In this document: positions 8,226 through 15,574 of the stretch, piece by piece
Position numbering within the stretch: the first letter of the stretch is position 1
Layout: the number at the start of each line of letters is the position of its first letter
NCBI GenBank assembly: GCA_934270345.1
Contig: CAKQPT010000041.1
Location: 1 to 15,996, forward strand
Source: an uncultured Oribacterium sp.
GTDB taxonomy: Bacteria > Bacillota > Clostridia > Lachnospirales > Lachnospiraceae
Length of the DNA stretch: 15,996 nt
Direction: 5' to 3'
The notes under the pieces: generated by a model
The model's input: the letters and a program-made list of their open reading frames with translations, nothing else
Told to the model about the DNA's origin: nothing
The model's database searches: none
Made by a program: the position numbers and the translations under genes

Positions 8226-8256
8226 GCGGGCTGTCGGGCTCGCTTTCGCAGCCCGC
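8226..8256. other. hairpin in the trpF-trpB gap
   Basis: GCGGGCTG (8226-8233) pairs with CAGCCCGC (8249-8256) around a 15-nt loop. No T-run follows on the minus strand, so it is not a standard terminator. It could slow RNA decay or polymerase between trpF and trpB. The segment 8238-8251 repeats the 14-mer seen at 162-175. Confidence 0.5.
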
Positions 8257-8260
8257 TCCG

Positions 8261-8309
8261 TCATCTTAAGAATTTCGTAAGGGGGTCTGACCCCATTAAA
8301 TTTTTATAA
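8261..8309 (-). repeat. GGGGTCWGACCCC repeat, copy A (half element)
   Basis: Read on the minus strand, these 49 nt are identical to 15512-15560 on the plus strand. They contain the palindrome GGGGTCAGACCCC (8294-8282), an AT-rich inner flank and the tail CTTACGAAATTCTTAAGATGA, quoted here as 8281-8261. The left palindrome of the full element is missing. The inner end overlaps the last codon and the TAA stop of trpF. On the minus strand it lies just downstream of trpF and upstream of trpB. Confidence 0.9.
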
Positions 8310-9086
8310 ACTACGGCGCACCGCGGCGATGAAGCGCCGGATCTTCTCCGGGTCCTTCCGTCCGTCGCTTTCCAGCGAGGAGCTGGCGTCGACGGCGTAG
8401 GGCTGCGCCACGCGGATGGCGTTTTCCACATTATCGGGGGTTAATCCACCTGCGAGAAAGAAGCGTCGACGGCAATGCTGTAGCAGCGTCCAGTCGAAGC
8501 GCTCGCCGGTGCCGCCGGCCCCGTGATCCAGCAGGATCTCGTCCGCTGCGGAGGCTTCCGCCCGCCGGATGTCATCCGCATCCTCGACGCGGAACGCCTT
8601 CACGATACAGAGCTCTCTGGATCTTTTACGGATACCTTGTATTTCATCCGCAATGCTGCCTCGCTTTTCCACCTCGCCCGAGCTAGCTTCCACCGTGCGT
8701 CGCCATCGCGCACCTGCCGTCACACCCCCGGCGGAGGCGATATCCACCGCGGCATTGCGGCTTTCCACAGCGAACCGATCCCGGTACGCGGCGCGGAGCA
8801 TCGCGATGTAGTCATTGTCCTCCGCGCCGTGGAGCTGCACCATGTCGAGCGGGCAATGCGTGAGCACCTCCAGAATCTCCTCGACGCGGGCGTCCACGAA
8901 GACCCCGACGGGACGGATGCGCGGATCCAGCTGCTGACATAGAATCGCCGCCTGCGCCGGCGCGACGTAACGGCGCCGCATAGGCACGAAGATGAAACCC
9001 GCGTACTCCGGGAGGGCTGCATTGACCGCCGCTACATCCGCGGGGGTTCGCAAACCGCAGATTTTGATTTTCACTTGCGTTTCCAT
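8304..9086 (-). CDS. trpF: phosphoribosylanthranilate isomerase with an internal insertion
   Basis: It converts phosphoribosylanthranilate to CdRP by an Amadori rearrangement, the step between TrpD and TrpC. The TIM barrel begins KIKICGL (catalytic Cys10), then GFIFV, VGVFVD and VQLHG. After residue ~158 it resumes with VKAFRV, LLDHGAGGTG (catalytic Asp187), FLAGGL and the C-terminal DASSSLE. The family is usually 195-215 aa; this one has 260 because about 50 extra residues (~105-158, Arg/Ala/Ser/Glu-rich) sit between barrel strands 4 and 6. Start: AGAGGA 9 nt upstream, 2 nt after the trpC stop. The last sense codon and stop lie inside repeat copy A, so the original C-terminus may have been altered slightly. 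All core catalytic residues remain. Confidence 0.94.
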   Translation of the reverse strand: METQVKIKICGLRTPADVAAVNAALPEYAGFIFVPMRRRYVAPAQAAILCQQLDPRIRPVGVFVDARVEEILEVLTHCPLDMVQLHGAEDNDYIAMLRAAYRDRFAVESRNAAVDIASAGGVTAGARWRRTVEASSGEVEKRGSIADEIQGIRKRSRELCIVKAFRVEDADDIRRAEASAADEILLDHGAGGTGERFDWTLLQHCRRRFFLAGGLTPDNVENAIRVAQPYAVDASSSLESDGRKDPEKIRRFIAAVRRSL

Positions 9087-9088
9087 AA

Positions 9089-9877
9089 TCAGTATCCTCT
9101 CAGCCGGTCGATCTCTGCCTTCGGACTGGTGGCGCGCATCAGCTGCTCGCCGATCAGGACCGCATTGACGCCGTTCCGGCGGAGGGTTTCCACATCCTCC
9201 GGGGTGCGGATACCGGATTCGGCGACGAAGATCATGCCGGCCGGGGCGTACTCGCGGAGGCGAATGCTGTTGTGAATGTCGACGGTGAAGTCTTTCAGGT
9301 TCCGGTTGTTCACACCGATGATGCGGGCACCGGCCGCTGCCGCCGAGGCGACCTCTGCTTCGTCATGCGCTTCCACGAGGGCGGAGAGGCCGAGGGAATC
9401 GGCGATCTCGATGTACGACGCGAGCGTTTTCGTGTCGAGAAGCGCACAGATCAGCAGCACCGCCGACGCGCCGAGGAGCTTCGCCTCGTAGATCATGTAC
9501 GGGTCCACCGTGAAGTCCTTGCGAAGGCAGGGCGTCTGCACTTCCGCGGCGATTTCCCGAAGGTAGTCGTCGGAGCCCAGAAACCACTTCGGCTCGGTCA
9601 GCACGGAAATCGCACTGGCACCGGCGGCCTCGTACTGCTTCGCGATCTCGAGGTACGGAAAGTTCGGCGCGATCAGGCCCTTCGACGGCGACGCCTTCTT
9701 GCATTCGCAGATGAAGTGGATGTCTCCCGGCGCCCCCAGCGCCCGCTCGAAGCGGAACGGCGACGTCTCCGCAAGCGCCAGCGCCTCCGCTCGAATCTCC
9801 GCCAGGGATTTCTTCTCTTTTTTCTTTGCCACCCGGACCCTCGCATGATCCGCCAGCTGATCTAAAATCGTACTCAT
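9089..9877 (-). CDS. trpC: indole-3-glycerol phosphate synthase
   Basis: It closes the indole ring, turning CdRP into indole-3-glycerol phosphate, the substrate of TrpA. The ~262-aa TIM barrel carries the hallmark blocks: ICECKKASPSKG (catalytic Glu and Lys), LRKDF (second Lys), ALVEAHDEAE, GVNNRNL (Asn) and VAESGI. The frame opens at ATG 9889, three bases after the trpD stop. The ATG at 9877 gives the family-like N-terminus MSTILDQLADHA and has a GGTGAGGG run just before it, so I prefer 9877. Either way it is closely coupled to trpD and ends 2 nt before trpF. It is a single-domain protein, not fused to TrpF. Confidence 0.96.
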   Translation of the reverse strand: MSTILDQLADHARVRVAKKKEKKSLAEIRAEALALAETSPFRFERALGAPGDIHFICECKKASPSKGLIAPNFPYLEIAKQYEAAGASAISVLTEPKWFLGSDDYLREIAAEVQTPCLRKDFTVDPYMIYEAKLLGASAVLLICALLDTKTLASYIEIADSLGLSALVEAHDEAEVASAAAAGARIIGVNNRNLKDFTVDIHNSIRLREYAPAGMIFVAESGIRTPEDVETLRRNGVNAVLIGEQLMRATSPKAEIDRLRGY

Positions 9878-9891
9878 CACCCTCACCATTT

Positions 9892-10914
9892 TTATGAATT
9901 GCTGACCTCGATCACCTTATTCAGTGTGTCGAGGGCCTTCCGGGAGTCGATAAGCTCCGCGGCGAGCTTAATGCCATCCGCGAGGCTGTCGGCGGCCTTC
10001 GCTACGTAGAGGGCGGCGCCGGCGTTCAGGAGGACGATGTTTCGCTTCGTTCCGGTGATGGTCCCGTTCAGGATACCGCGCGTGATCTCAGCATTGTCCG
10101 CGGCCGTACCGCCCACGATCTCGTCCTTCGTGCCGCGGGTGAGACCGAAATCCTCCGGCTGGATGACCGAGGTCCGGTAGAAGCCGTCGCGAATCTCGCA
10201 GATCGTCGTCGGTGCGCTCGCGGAGATCTCGTCGAGGCGGTCCTGGCCGTACACCACGAGGCCGCGCTTCACGCCGAGCGCGCTCAGCACCTTCGCCACC
10301 GGCTCGACGAGGTACTCATCGTAGACGCCGAGGAGGAACATCTCCGGCTTCGCCGGGTTCGTCAGCGGACCGAGGATGTTGAAAACGGTGCGGAAGCCGA
10401 GCTCCTTTCGGATCGGGCCGACGTACTTCATCGCGGCGTGGTACTTCTGCGCGAACATGAAGCAGAATCCGGCCTCTTCGAGCATCTTCCGGCACAGTGC
10501 CGGGTCCTGGGCAATGTTTACACCGAGTGCTTCGAGGCAGTCTGCGGTGCCGGACAGGGATGACGCGGCGCGGTTGCCATGCTTCGCGACCTTCACGCCA
10601 CCTGCGGCCACCACCATCGCTGCTGTGGTCGAGACATTGAACGAATGTGCACCATCGCCGCCGGTACCGACGATCTCGAGCACCTCCATGCCCGGATGCT
10701 CGACCGGCGTCGCCAGCGAACGCATCGCGGTGGCACAGCCAGAGATTTCGTCAATGGTCTCGGCCTTCGTGGACTTCGTGGACAGCGCCGCGAGGAAGGC
10801 CGCGTTTTGTGTCGCGCTGGTCTCGCCCCGCATGATTTCCAGCATGGTCTCCCGTGCTTCCTCGTAGCTCAGATCTTCCTTGTTGACGATTTTGATGATG
10901 GCTTCCTTAATCAT
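9892..10914 (-). CDS. trpD: anthranilate phosphoribosyltransferase
   Basis: It transfers phosphoribose from PRPP to anthranilate, the first step encoded in this operon. The 340-aa protein has the family's normal length and shows [14 protein letters not shown] (PRPP and magnesium binding), [17 protein letters not shown], the PLTNP block and the C-terminal INAGAAL-like segment ([12 protein letters not shown]). It is not fused to TrpG. ATG 10914 is preceded by AAAGGAG at 5 nt. It is the first gene after the T-box leader. The ~170 nt between leader terminator and start contain repeat copy B. trpE and trpG would normally precede it but are absent. Confidence 0.98.
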   Translation of the reverse strand: MIKEAIIKIVNKEDLSYEEARETMLEIMRGETSATQNAAFLAALSTKSTKAETIDEISGCATAMRSLATPVEHPGMEVLEIVGTGGDGAHSFNVSTTAAMVVAAGGVKVAKHGNRAASSLSGTADCLEALGVNIAQDPALCRKMLEEAGFCFMFAQKYHAAMKYVGPIRKELGFRTVFNILGPLTNPAKPEMFLLGVYDEYLVEPVAKVLSALGVKRGLVVYGQDRLDEISASAPTTICEIRDGFYRTSVIQPEDFGLTRGTKDEIVGGTAADNAEITRGILNGTITGTKRNIVLLNAGAALYVAKAADSLADGIKLAAELIDSRKALDTLNKVIEVSNS

Positions 10915-10994
10915 TTCTGCTCCTTTCAGCTCGCGCTGTTATCCCATCGGTGCATCTCTTTTCGCTGTCGCCGCCTGCGTTTCGGAAGTTTACG

Positions 10995-11074
10995 AAAATT
11001 TAATGGGGTCTGACCCCGTTAAATTTTTATAAAGTTTTTCTAAAATCGAGTTTATGGGGTCAGACCCCATAAAC
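10995..11074 (-). repeat. GGGGTCWGACCCC repeat, copy B (full element)
   Basis: Two near-perfect palindromes, 11056-11068 and 11005-11017, are separated by a 38-nt AT-rich linker. On the minus strand the 64-nt core (11068-11005) matches copy C at 15476-15539 at 59 of 64 positions. The outer flanks are themselves complementary: 10995-11003 with 11019-11027, and 11050-11055 with 11069-11074. Each palindrome therefore forms a hairpin of about 12-16 bp. It sits between the T-box terminator and the trpD ribosome binding site, so it is transcribed into the trp mRNA leader. Confidence 0.9.
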
Positions 11075-11086
11075 TTCTGCGGCAAT

Positions 11087-11127
11087 AAAAAAGTCCCTGA
11101 TGAAACGATCTACGTTTCATCAAGGAC
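11087..11127 (-). terminator. regulated terminator of the T-box leader
   Basis: A 15-bp stem (11127-11113 with 11107-11093, one U-G pair, 5-nt loop) is followed by TTTTTTATT on the minus strand. Its 5' arm is shared with the antiterminator, so it forms when tRNA-Trp is charged. Confidence 0.93.
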
Positions 11128-11428
11128 GATTGAACTTTTTCAGTCGCGGTGCCACCTTGATTCACAGTGAGGAGAAGTAGCGAATCTTTCGGAATGCTCA
11201 TGATTCCCGGCTTTTCTTCTCTATCTGTGCGCTTAACTGGATACCAGCATATCCATGGCAACTGACGTATGCCTTACGTCGTGAAATACTTACAATAGTG
11301 TTCCTCACGCCCTCGGCGGTCCATTTGCATGCGGGTGCTACCACCGGGATTCCACCACCCCCGGCTCTCTGAGGATTCCTTTGCATACGTTATTTCCGCT
11401 TCATCGGTTTAAAGTGTTGTATTTTGTT
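11087..11428 (-). ncRNA. tryptophan T-box riboswitch (trp operon leader)
   Basis: The minus-strand RNA has the complete T-box layout. Stem I carries AGAGAG followed by CCGGG...CCCGG and the specifier UGG (11323-11321) in the context AAAUGGACC. Hairpins GACGUA/UACGUC and GGAUA/UAUCC follow, then a stem closed by GAGAAG/CUUCUC. Next come the T-box AAGGTGGCACCGCG (11158-11145) and a terminator (11127-11093) with U-run. AUCAAGG (11161-11155) can pair with CCUUGAU (11125-11119) as antiterminator, which excludes the terminator. The bulge UGGC would pair with a GCCA tRNA end, which fits the G discriminator base of bacterial tRNA-Trp. Uncharged tRNA-Trp should therefore allow read-through into trpDCFBA. 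The 5' end is estimated from the promoter. Confidence 0.95.
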
Positions 11429-11434
11429 GTGCTT

Positions 11435-11463
11435 ATCGTACTGCGATCGCACCCGGACCGCAA
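11435..11463 (-). promoter_or_regulatory. candidate trp operon promoter
   Basis: On the minus strand TTGCGG (11463-11458) and TACGAT (11440-11435) are separated by exactly 17 nt, 35-40 nt before the start of T-box stem I. The match to TTGACA/TATAAT is moderate (3/6 and 4/6). It is the best-placed pair I found in the gap. Confidence 0.45.
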
Positions 11464-11542
11464 GCAGAATTTTCAAAACAATCATGCTTCTTTTTCATAG
11501 CTGCCAGAGCCGAAGCATGCCTGCAATGCCCCGAAGCGCGGC

Positions 11543-11580
11543 GAAAAGCCGCCCGGGTCTAATCGACCGGACGGCTTTTC
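11543..11580 (-). terminator. intrinsic terminator after the gntP-family gene
   Basis: GAAAAGCCG-C-CCGG (11543-11556) pairs with CCGG-A-CGGCTTTTC (11567-11580), giving about 13 bp with one mismatch around a short loop. The stem ends in TTTTC on the minus strand. It lies ~155 nt past the permease stop and separates the sugar-acid genes from the trp promoter. The A/T symmetry means it may work both ways. Confidence 0.75.
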
Positions 11581-11736
11581 ACTAATGCTATTAGGGTTGG
11601 AGAATATCCCAGACAGTTTTCCGGAATCGGGGTTCCCGGGTGTCGCGACCGGCATCCTGTGGAAGTCGCCGTCTGTCAAGTACGGAGGGAGCCGTCACGG
11701 ACCAGCGCTTTCACGGAACCGCGTCCCGAAAAACGG

Positions 11737-13092
11737 TCAGGCAAAGAAGGAAATAATGAGGGCGACCAGGAAGCCGACACCACCGACGAGGGTCTCCATG
11801 ATGGTCCAGGTCCGGAGGGTGGTCTTTTCATCGATACCGATCAGACTCTTCACCAGCCAGAAGCCGGAGTCGTTGAAGTGAGAGCATACCGTGGAGCCTC
11901 CTGCGACGGCAGCGGTCACGCAGGCAAGGTAGAGCGGGCTCAGCTCACGGATGCCCGGCATCGCCGAGATGATACCTGCGGCCATGGTCATCGCAACAGT
12001 TGCAGAACCGACGGAAATACGAACCAGTGCAGCGACGATAAACGCAACCAGTACGAGTGGCAGATTTGCACCGGCCACTGCATTGCCGATCACATCACCG
12101 AGGCCGGAGTTCTGGAGCATGTAGCGGAGTACACCACCACAGGCGGTCACCAGAAGGATCATACCGGTCGGCTCGAGGGATTTCGTCATGATTTTTTCGA
12201 GCTGCTCGTTGGAGTAGCCATGCTTCGTACCAAGGAGGTACATAGCGACGATGGTGGCGATCGTCAGTGCGACGAACGGCTCACCGAGGAAGGCAAGTAC
12301 CGGCTGAACACCAGTCAGCGCAGGCACGACCTTCGCGATCGAATTGGCGATGATGAGCACGAGTGGAATCATGATGATGGCGACGATCGTGCCAAACTTC
12401 GGCAGCTTCGACTCGTCAATATCCGCCTGCTGCGCCACATGCTCCGGAACCGGAACCATGTACTTGCGTCCACAGACAGCGCCCCAGATCGGACCCGCCA
12501 CGATCATCGCGAAGGTTCCGCAGAAGATGCCGACGAGGATGACCCAGCCGAGGTCCACGCCCAGCATGCTCGCTACCAGCACCGGCCCCGGTGTCGGCGG
12601 GATAAATGCGTGGCCGACCGCAAGGCCCGCCAGCAGCGGAATGACATAGTAAAGAACCGAACGGTTCGTGCGCTTCGACAGTGAAAATGCCAGCGGAATC
12701 AGGATGATGAGACCAGCGTCGAAGAATACCGGCATCGCCACGACGAGGCCCGTGATACCGAGTGCCCAGGCGGCCTTTTCATCGCCGAACTTGCGTACCA
12801 TGGTCACCGCCAGCGTCTGCGCGCCGCCGGATTCCTCCAGGATCGCGCCGAACATCGAGCCGAGGCCGACGAGAAGTGCGATTCCCTTCAGCGTGTTTCC
12901 GATGCCTTCATTGACCGAACCGACGATGTCCGCCAGCGGCATGCCTGCGAGGAGGCCAATGCCTACAGCGCCGACCAGAATCGAGATCATGGCATGCACT
13001 TTAAATTTAATGATGAGAACGAGTAACAGAATCAGGCCCGCAACGGCCGCAAAAATCAGCCGCATGGCATCTGGATTGGCAGCAACATTCAT
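11737..13092 (-). CDS. GntP-family gluconate/aldonate permease
   Basis: This integral membrane proton symporter is predicted to import gluconate or a related sugar acid. It has 451 aa (usual family length ~440-450) and about a dozen hydrophobic segments across its whole length. Family blocks are visible: the conserved region AMPVFFDAGLIILIPL, then GHAFIPPTPGPV, ALVRISVGSATVAM, and CSHFNDSGFWLV near the C-terminus. The start has AGGGGGT upstream. It lies 228 nt downstream of the dehydratase gene, in the same direction, with two hairpins between. Linkage to an Edd/IlvD-family dehydratase and an FCD regulator supports an aldonate substrate. Which one (gluconate, galactonate, xylonate) cannot be read from the sequence. 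Confidence 0.93.
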   Translation of the reverse strand: MNVAANPDAMRLIFAAVAGLILLLVLIIKFKVHAMISILVGAVGIGLLAGMPLADIVGSVNEGIGNTLKGIALLVGLGSMFGAILEESGGAQTLAVTMVRKFGDEKAAWALGITGLVVAMPVFFDAGLIILIPLAFSLSKRTNRSVLYYVIPLLAGLAVGHAFIPPTPGPVLVASMLGVDLGWVILVGIFCGTFAMIVAGPIWGAVCGRKYMVPVPEHVAQQADIDESKLPKFGTIVAIIMIPLVLIIANSIAKVVPALTGVQPVLAFLGEPFVALTIATIVAMYLLGTKHGYSNEQLEKIMTKSLEPTGMILLVTACGGVLRYMLQNSGLGDVIGNAVAGANLPLVLVAFIVAALVRISVGSATVAMTMAAGIISAMPGIRELSPLYLACVTAAVAGGSTVCSHFNDSGFWLVKSLIGIDEKTTLRTWTIMETLVGGVGFLVALIISFFA

Positions 13093-13139
13093 ATTTACCC
13101 CCTGTAAATCGTGTAAAGCGCGAAATTTGCGTTTACTTA

Positions 13140-13164
13140 ACAGACCGGTGTCCCCACCGGACTG
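13140..13164. other. hairpin upstream of the gntP-family gene
   Basis: CAGACCGGTG (13141-13150) pairs with CACCGGACTG (13155-13164), with a single A-A mismatch and a 4-nt loop. On the minus strand it is followed by TTAAG rather than a U-run. It lies 48 nt before the permease start and could be a weak terminator or an RNA-stabilising end in the dehydratase-permease transcript. Confidence 0.5.
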
Positions 13165-13245
13165 AAGTTACCTGTTTAAATGAATATGATTGGATTACAG
13201 ATTAGAAAAATCATTGATGTACGCAGCATCCCGATTTCGCCTGCG

Positions 13246-13263
13246 CTGGCCCAAGTGGGCCAG
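13246..13263. other. hairpin after the dehydratase stop codon
   Basis: CTGGCCC (13246-13252) and GGGCCAG (13257-13263) form a perfect 7-bp stem with a 4-nt loop, about 57 nt past the dehydratase stop. No immediate T-run follows on the minus strand. Confidence 0.5.
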
Positions 13264-13319
13264 CCGGCTGTGATTCTCTGTGACTCGGGAAATCGTGATG
13301 TGCTCAGATGGAGCAGTGA

Positions 13320-15107
13320 TTACTCCATATATGCGCCCTTCATCGGGCTGACGGCGTGCTGTGCGTAGAGCTTCAGCAGGCCCTTCGTGTACTTCTGTGG
13401 CTTCGGCTGCCACTTCGCGCGGCGCTCGGCGAGGATGGCGTCCATCTCCTCCGGGGTCTTCGGCTCACCCTTCACGCCGACGATGGCAAGCAGACGCTGC
13501 TCCACATCGATCTGGATGAGATCGTCCTTCTCGACGAGGGCGATCGGTCCGCCGACGGCAGCCTCCGGGCTGACATGTCCGATCACCGGGCCACGGCTCG
13601 CACCGGAGAAACGGCCATCCGTGATCAGTGCGACACTCGATGCCAGCTTCGGATCTGCGCAAATCGCCTCACCGGTGTAGAACATCTCCGGCATGCCACT
13701 GCCACGCGGTCCCTCGTAACGGATGAAGATCGCGTCGCCCGGCTTCACTTCACCGTCGAGCACGGCGGCAATGCAGGCTTCCTCACTGTCATATGGCTTC
13801 GCGGTCAGCGTCGCCTTCATCATCTCCTTCGGGCAGGCGGTGTGCTTGATGACACAGCCCTCCGGTGCCAGATTGCCCTTGAGGATCGCGATACTGCCGT
13901 TGGTTCCCTTTGCATTGTCGAAGCTGTGGATGATATCCTCTCTCGTCACCTCACGGCTGAGGCCGGCGGTCTTCTCCTTCAGAATCTCATCGCAGTGCTC
14001 GTAGAAGCCGTTCTTCTTCAGCTCCTCGAGGTTCTCGCCGAGGGTCTTGCCGGTGACGGTCATGACGTCGAGGTGGAGCATCGACTTGATCTCCTCCATG
14101 ACACGTGGTACGCCACCTGCATAGTAGAAGTACTGTGCCGGCCAGTCGCCGGACGGACGGATATTCAGAAGATAATGTGCACCACGGTGCATGCGGTCGA
14201 AGGTCTCCGCATCGATCTCGAAGCCGAACTCATGTGCGATGGCAGGAAGATGCATGGTTGCATTGGTCGAACCAGAGATCGCGGCATGAACCATGATGGC
14301 ATTCTCGAAGCTCTCCTTCGTCACGATATCCTTTGCGGTGATGCCCTTCTTCACGAGCTCCATGAGCTGCTTTCCAGCATCATACGCTGCCTGCCGGAGC
14401 TCCGGAGCGGTGGCTGGCATCAGTGCGGTGCCCGGAAGCATTAGCCCAAGGGCCTCTGCCATGACCTGCATCGTGGAGGCGGTGCCCATGAAAGAGCAGG
14501 CGCCGCAGCTCGGGCAGGCGTTATGCTTATAGTAGTCGAGCTGGCTGTTCGGGATCACGCCGGTCTTCTCCCAGGCGTCGAACTTGCCGATCTGCTCGAG
14601 GGTCAGAAGCTCGTTGATCGCGCAGGCCGGGTCGTCGACGACGTACTTCTTCGGAAGGGTGTGCGCCTCCATGACACCACCGGTGACGACGATCGCGCTC
14701 ATGTCCTTGAGACGACCAATGCTCATCAGCATGGCCGGCATGGACTTATCGCAGCTTGCGATGAAGACGCCGCCGTCATATACGCTCGCGTTCGCCTGCG
14801 CCTCGACGAGGTTTGTGATCGCATCGCGGTGTGCGAGCGAGTAGTTGATTCCGTCGTGGCCCTGTGCGATACCGTCACACATATCGGTTGCGAAGTAACG
14901 GGCTGCCTTACCACCGTTCTCGTTGACGGCCTGCACCGCCTGCTTCACAAACTGATCGAGGTGCGCACTGCCCGGATGGCTGTCGCCGAAGGTGCTCTCC
15001 ACCATGATCTGTGGCTTGCCGAGGTCCTCGACCTTCCAGCCCATGCCCATCTTCAGCGGATCATTCTCCGGTGCCAGTGTACGTACTTCCTGTGAACGTA
15101 ATTTCAT
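13320..15107 (-). CDS. IlvD/Edd-family dehydratase, probably for a sugar acid
   Basis: This is an Fe-S dehydratase that removes water from a 2,3-dihydroxy acid. From the start used (595 aa), the cluster cysteines appear at DMCDG (Cys77), SCDKSMP (Cys119) and in CPSCGACSFMGTAST (Cys204 matches the third ligand). The C-terminal half shows GPRGSGMPEM and DGRFSGASRGPVIGH with the active-site Ser. It is longer than IlvD (~555-570 aa) and has LNIRPSGDWPAQYFYYAGG where IlvD has a different block. With GntP and an FCD regulator next door, an aldonate dehydratase giving a 2-keto-3-deoxy acid is more likely than dihydroxy-acid dehydratase. An upstream ATG exists at 15128, but ATG 15107 has a perfect AGGAGG 8 nt before it. 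No other ilv genes are near. Confidence 0.9.
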   Translation of the reverse strand: MKLRSQEVRTLAPENDPLKMGMGWKVEDLGKPQIMVESTFGDSHPGSAHLDQFVKQAVQAVNENGGKAARYFATDMCDGIAQGHDGINYSLAHRDAITNLVEAQANASVYDGGVFIASCDKSMPAMLMSIGRLKDMSAIVVTGGVMEAHTLPKKYVVDDPACAINELLTLEQIGKFDAWEKTGVIPNSQLDYYKHNACPSCGACSFMGTASTMQVMAEALGLMLPGTALMPATAPELRQAAYDAGKQLMELVKKGITAKDIVTKESFENAIMVHAAISGSTNATMHLPAIAHEFGFEIDAETFDRMHRGAHYLLNIRPSGDWPAQYFYYAGGVPRVMEEIKSMLHLDVMTVTGKTLGENLEELKKNGFYEHCDEILKEKTAGLSREVTREDIIHSFDNAKGTNGSIAILKGNLAPEGCVIKHTACPKEMMKATLTAKPYDSEEACIAAVLDGEVKPGDAIFIRYEGPRGSGMPEMFYTGEAICADPKLASSVALITDGRFSGASRGPVIGHVSPEAAVGGPIALVEKDDLIQIDVEQRLLAIVGVKGEPKTPEEMDAILAERRAKWQPKPQKYTKGLLKLYAQHAVSPMKGAYME

Positions 15108-15237
15108 GATTTTATCCTCCTGATTCATACCCTGTGCATTTGTTTCGGACAGTGGATGCGATAGCGCTGAGCGCTGTCTGACGGCATCCCCTGTCGTATT
15201 CTCCCGTCCGTTTTTCTGTCGGACATCTTATGTTTTT

Positions 15238-15266
15238 ATATTAATGCAATGCAAATTCGCCTGCAA
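15238..15266 (-). promoter_or_regulatory. promoter of the dehydratase-permease genes
   Basis: On the minus strand TTGCAG (15266-15261) and TAATAT (15243-15238) are spaced by exactly 17 nt, in an AT-rich stretch about 130 nt before the dehydratase start. Matches are 4/6 for the -35 and 5/6 for the -10. The resulting ~120-nt leader contains a GTCCG/CGGAC hairpin and AGCGCTGAGCGCT (15163-15175 region). Confidence 0.62.
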
Positions 15267-15267
15267 G

Positions 15268-15276
15268 TTGTCACAA
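15268..15276. promoter_or_regulatory. candidate GntR/FCD operator
   Basis: TTGTCACAA is a short palindrome whose TTGT/ACAA halves resemble the TNGTNNNACNA pattern known for FadR-subfamily GntR regulators. It lies one base upstream of the -35 box, where a bound protein would contact RNA polymerase. The neighbouring FCD regulator is the obvious candidate. A 9-nt motif can occur by chance. Confidence 0.4.
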
Positions 15277-15393
15277 ATACGTCCCACTTTATGTTCAAAA
15301 AAAACATGATTTTTATTGCATCTTCCACAATTTTCGGACCATTTTCGTCGATTTTCATATTTTCACGGCTTTTTCTGGCGTTCCGCCAAAGTC

Positions 15394-15410
15394 AAGTCAT
15401 CTGATGACTT
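15394..15410. other. 17-nt palindrome upstream of the dehydratase promoter
   Basis: AAGTCATC (15394-15401) and GATGACTT (15403-15410) are perfect inverse complements around one T. It lies ~130 nt upstream of the -35 box, between the promoter and repeat copy C. It could be a second regulator site or an RNA hairpin of the upstream element. Neither can be decided here. Confidence 0.4.
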
Positions 15411-15475
15411 TGCGCTATTCGCCCCAACCGATGCCCTCCTCCGCTCCAGGCGGAAATTTCTTTCCAAAAATAAAA

Positions 15476-15560
15476 GGGGTCTGACCCCATAAACTCAGCT
15501 TTAGAAAAACGTTATAAAAATTTAATGGGGTCAGACCCCCTTACGAAATTCTTAAGATGA
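15476..15560 (+). repeat. GGGGTCWGACCCC repeat, copy C (full element plus tail)
   Basis: Palindromes GGGGTCTGACCCC (15476-15488) and GGGGTCAGACCCC (15527-15539) flank a 38-nt AT-rich linker, followed by a 21-nt tail (15540-15560). The core matches copy B at 59/64 positions, and 15512-15560 matches copy A at 49/49. Its orientation is opposite to both. It lies between the regulator's terminator and the dehydratase promoter. No transposase gene is nearby. Confidence 0.9.
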
Positions 15561-15574
15561 TTGGATGGGGGCGA

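Noticed and set aside
11052..11386. short minus-strand frames within the trp leader
   Set aside because: They overlap the T-box stems and terminator, whose RNA structure explains the sequence fully. A classical Trp-rich leader peptide was looked for and not seen.
11482..11881. short frames on both strands around the gntP terminator
   Set aside because: They cross the terminator stem or mirror the permease 3' end, and none has a ribosome binding site or recognisable composition.
13356..14444. 362-codon plus-strand frame opposite the dehydratase
   Set aside because: Antisense shadow of the dehydratase, with no domain and no plausible start signal. The minus strand shows all Fe-S cluster motifs.
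13320..15107. annotation of the dehydratase as biosynthetic ilvD
   Set aside because: Length, the WPAQYFYY block and the GntP/FCD neighbours fit a sugar-acid dehydratase better, and no other branched-chain genes are present. It is kept only as a lower-ranked alternative.
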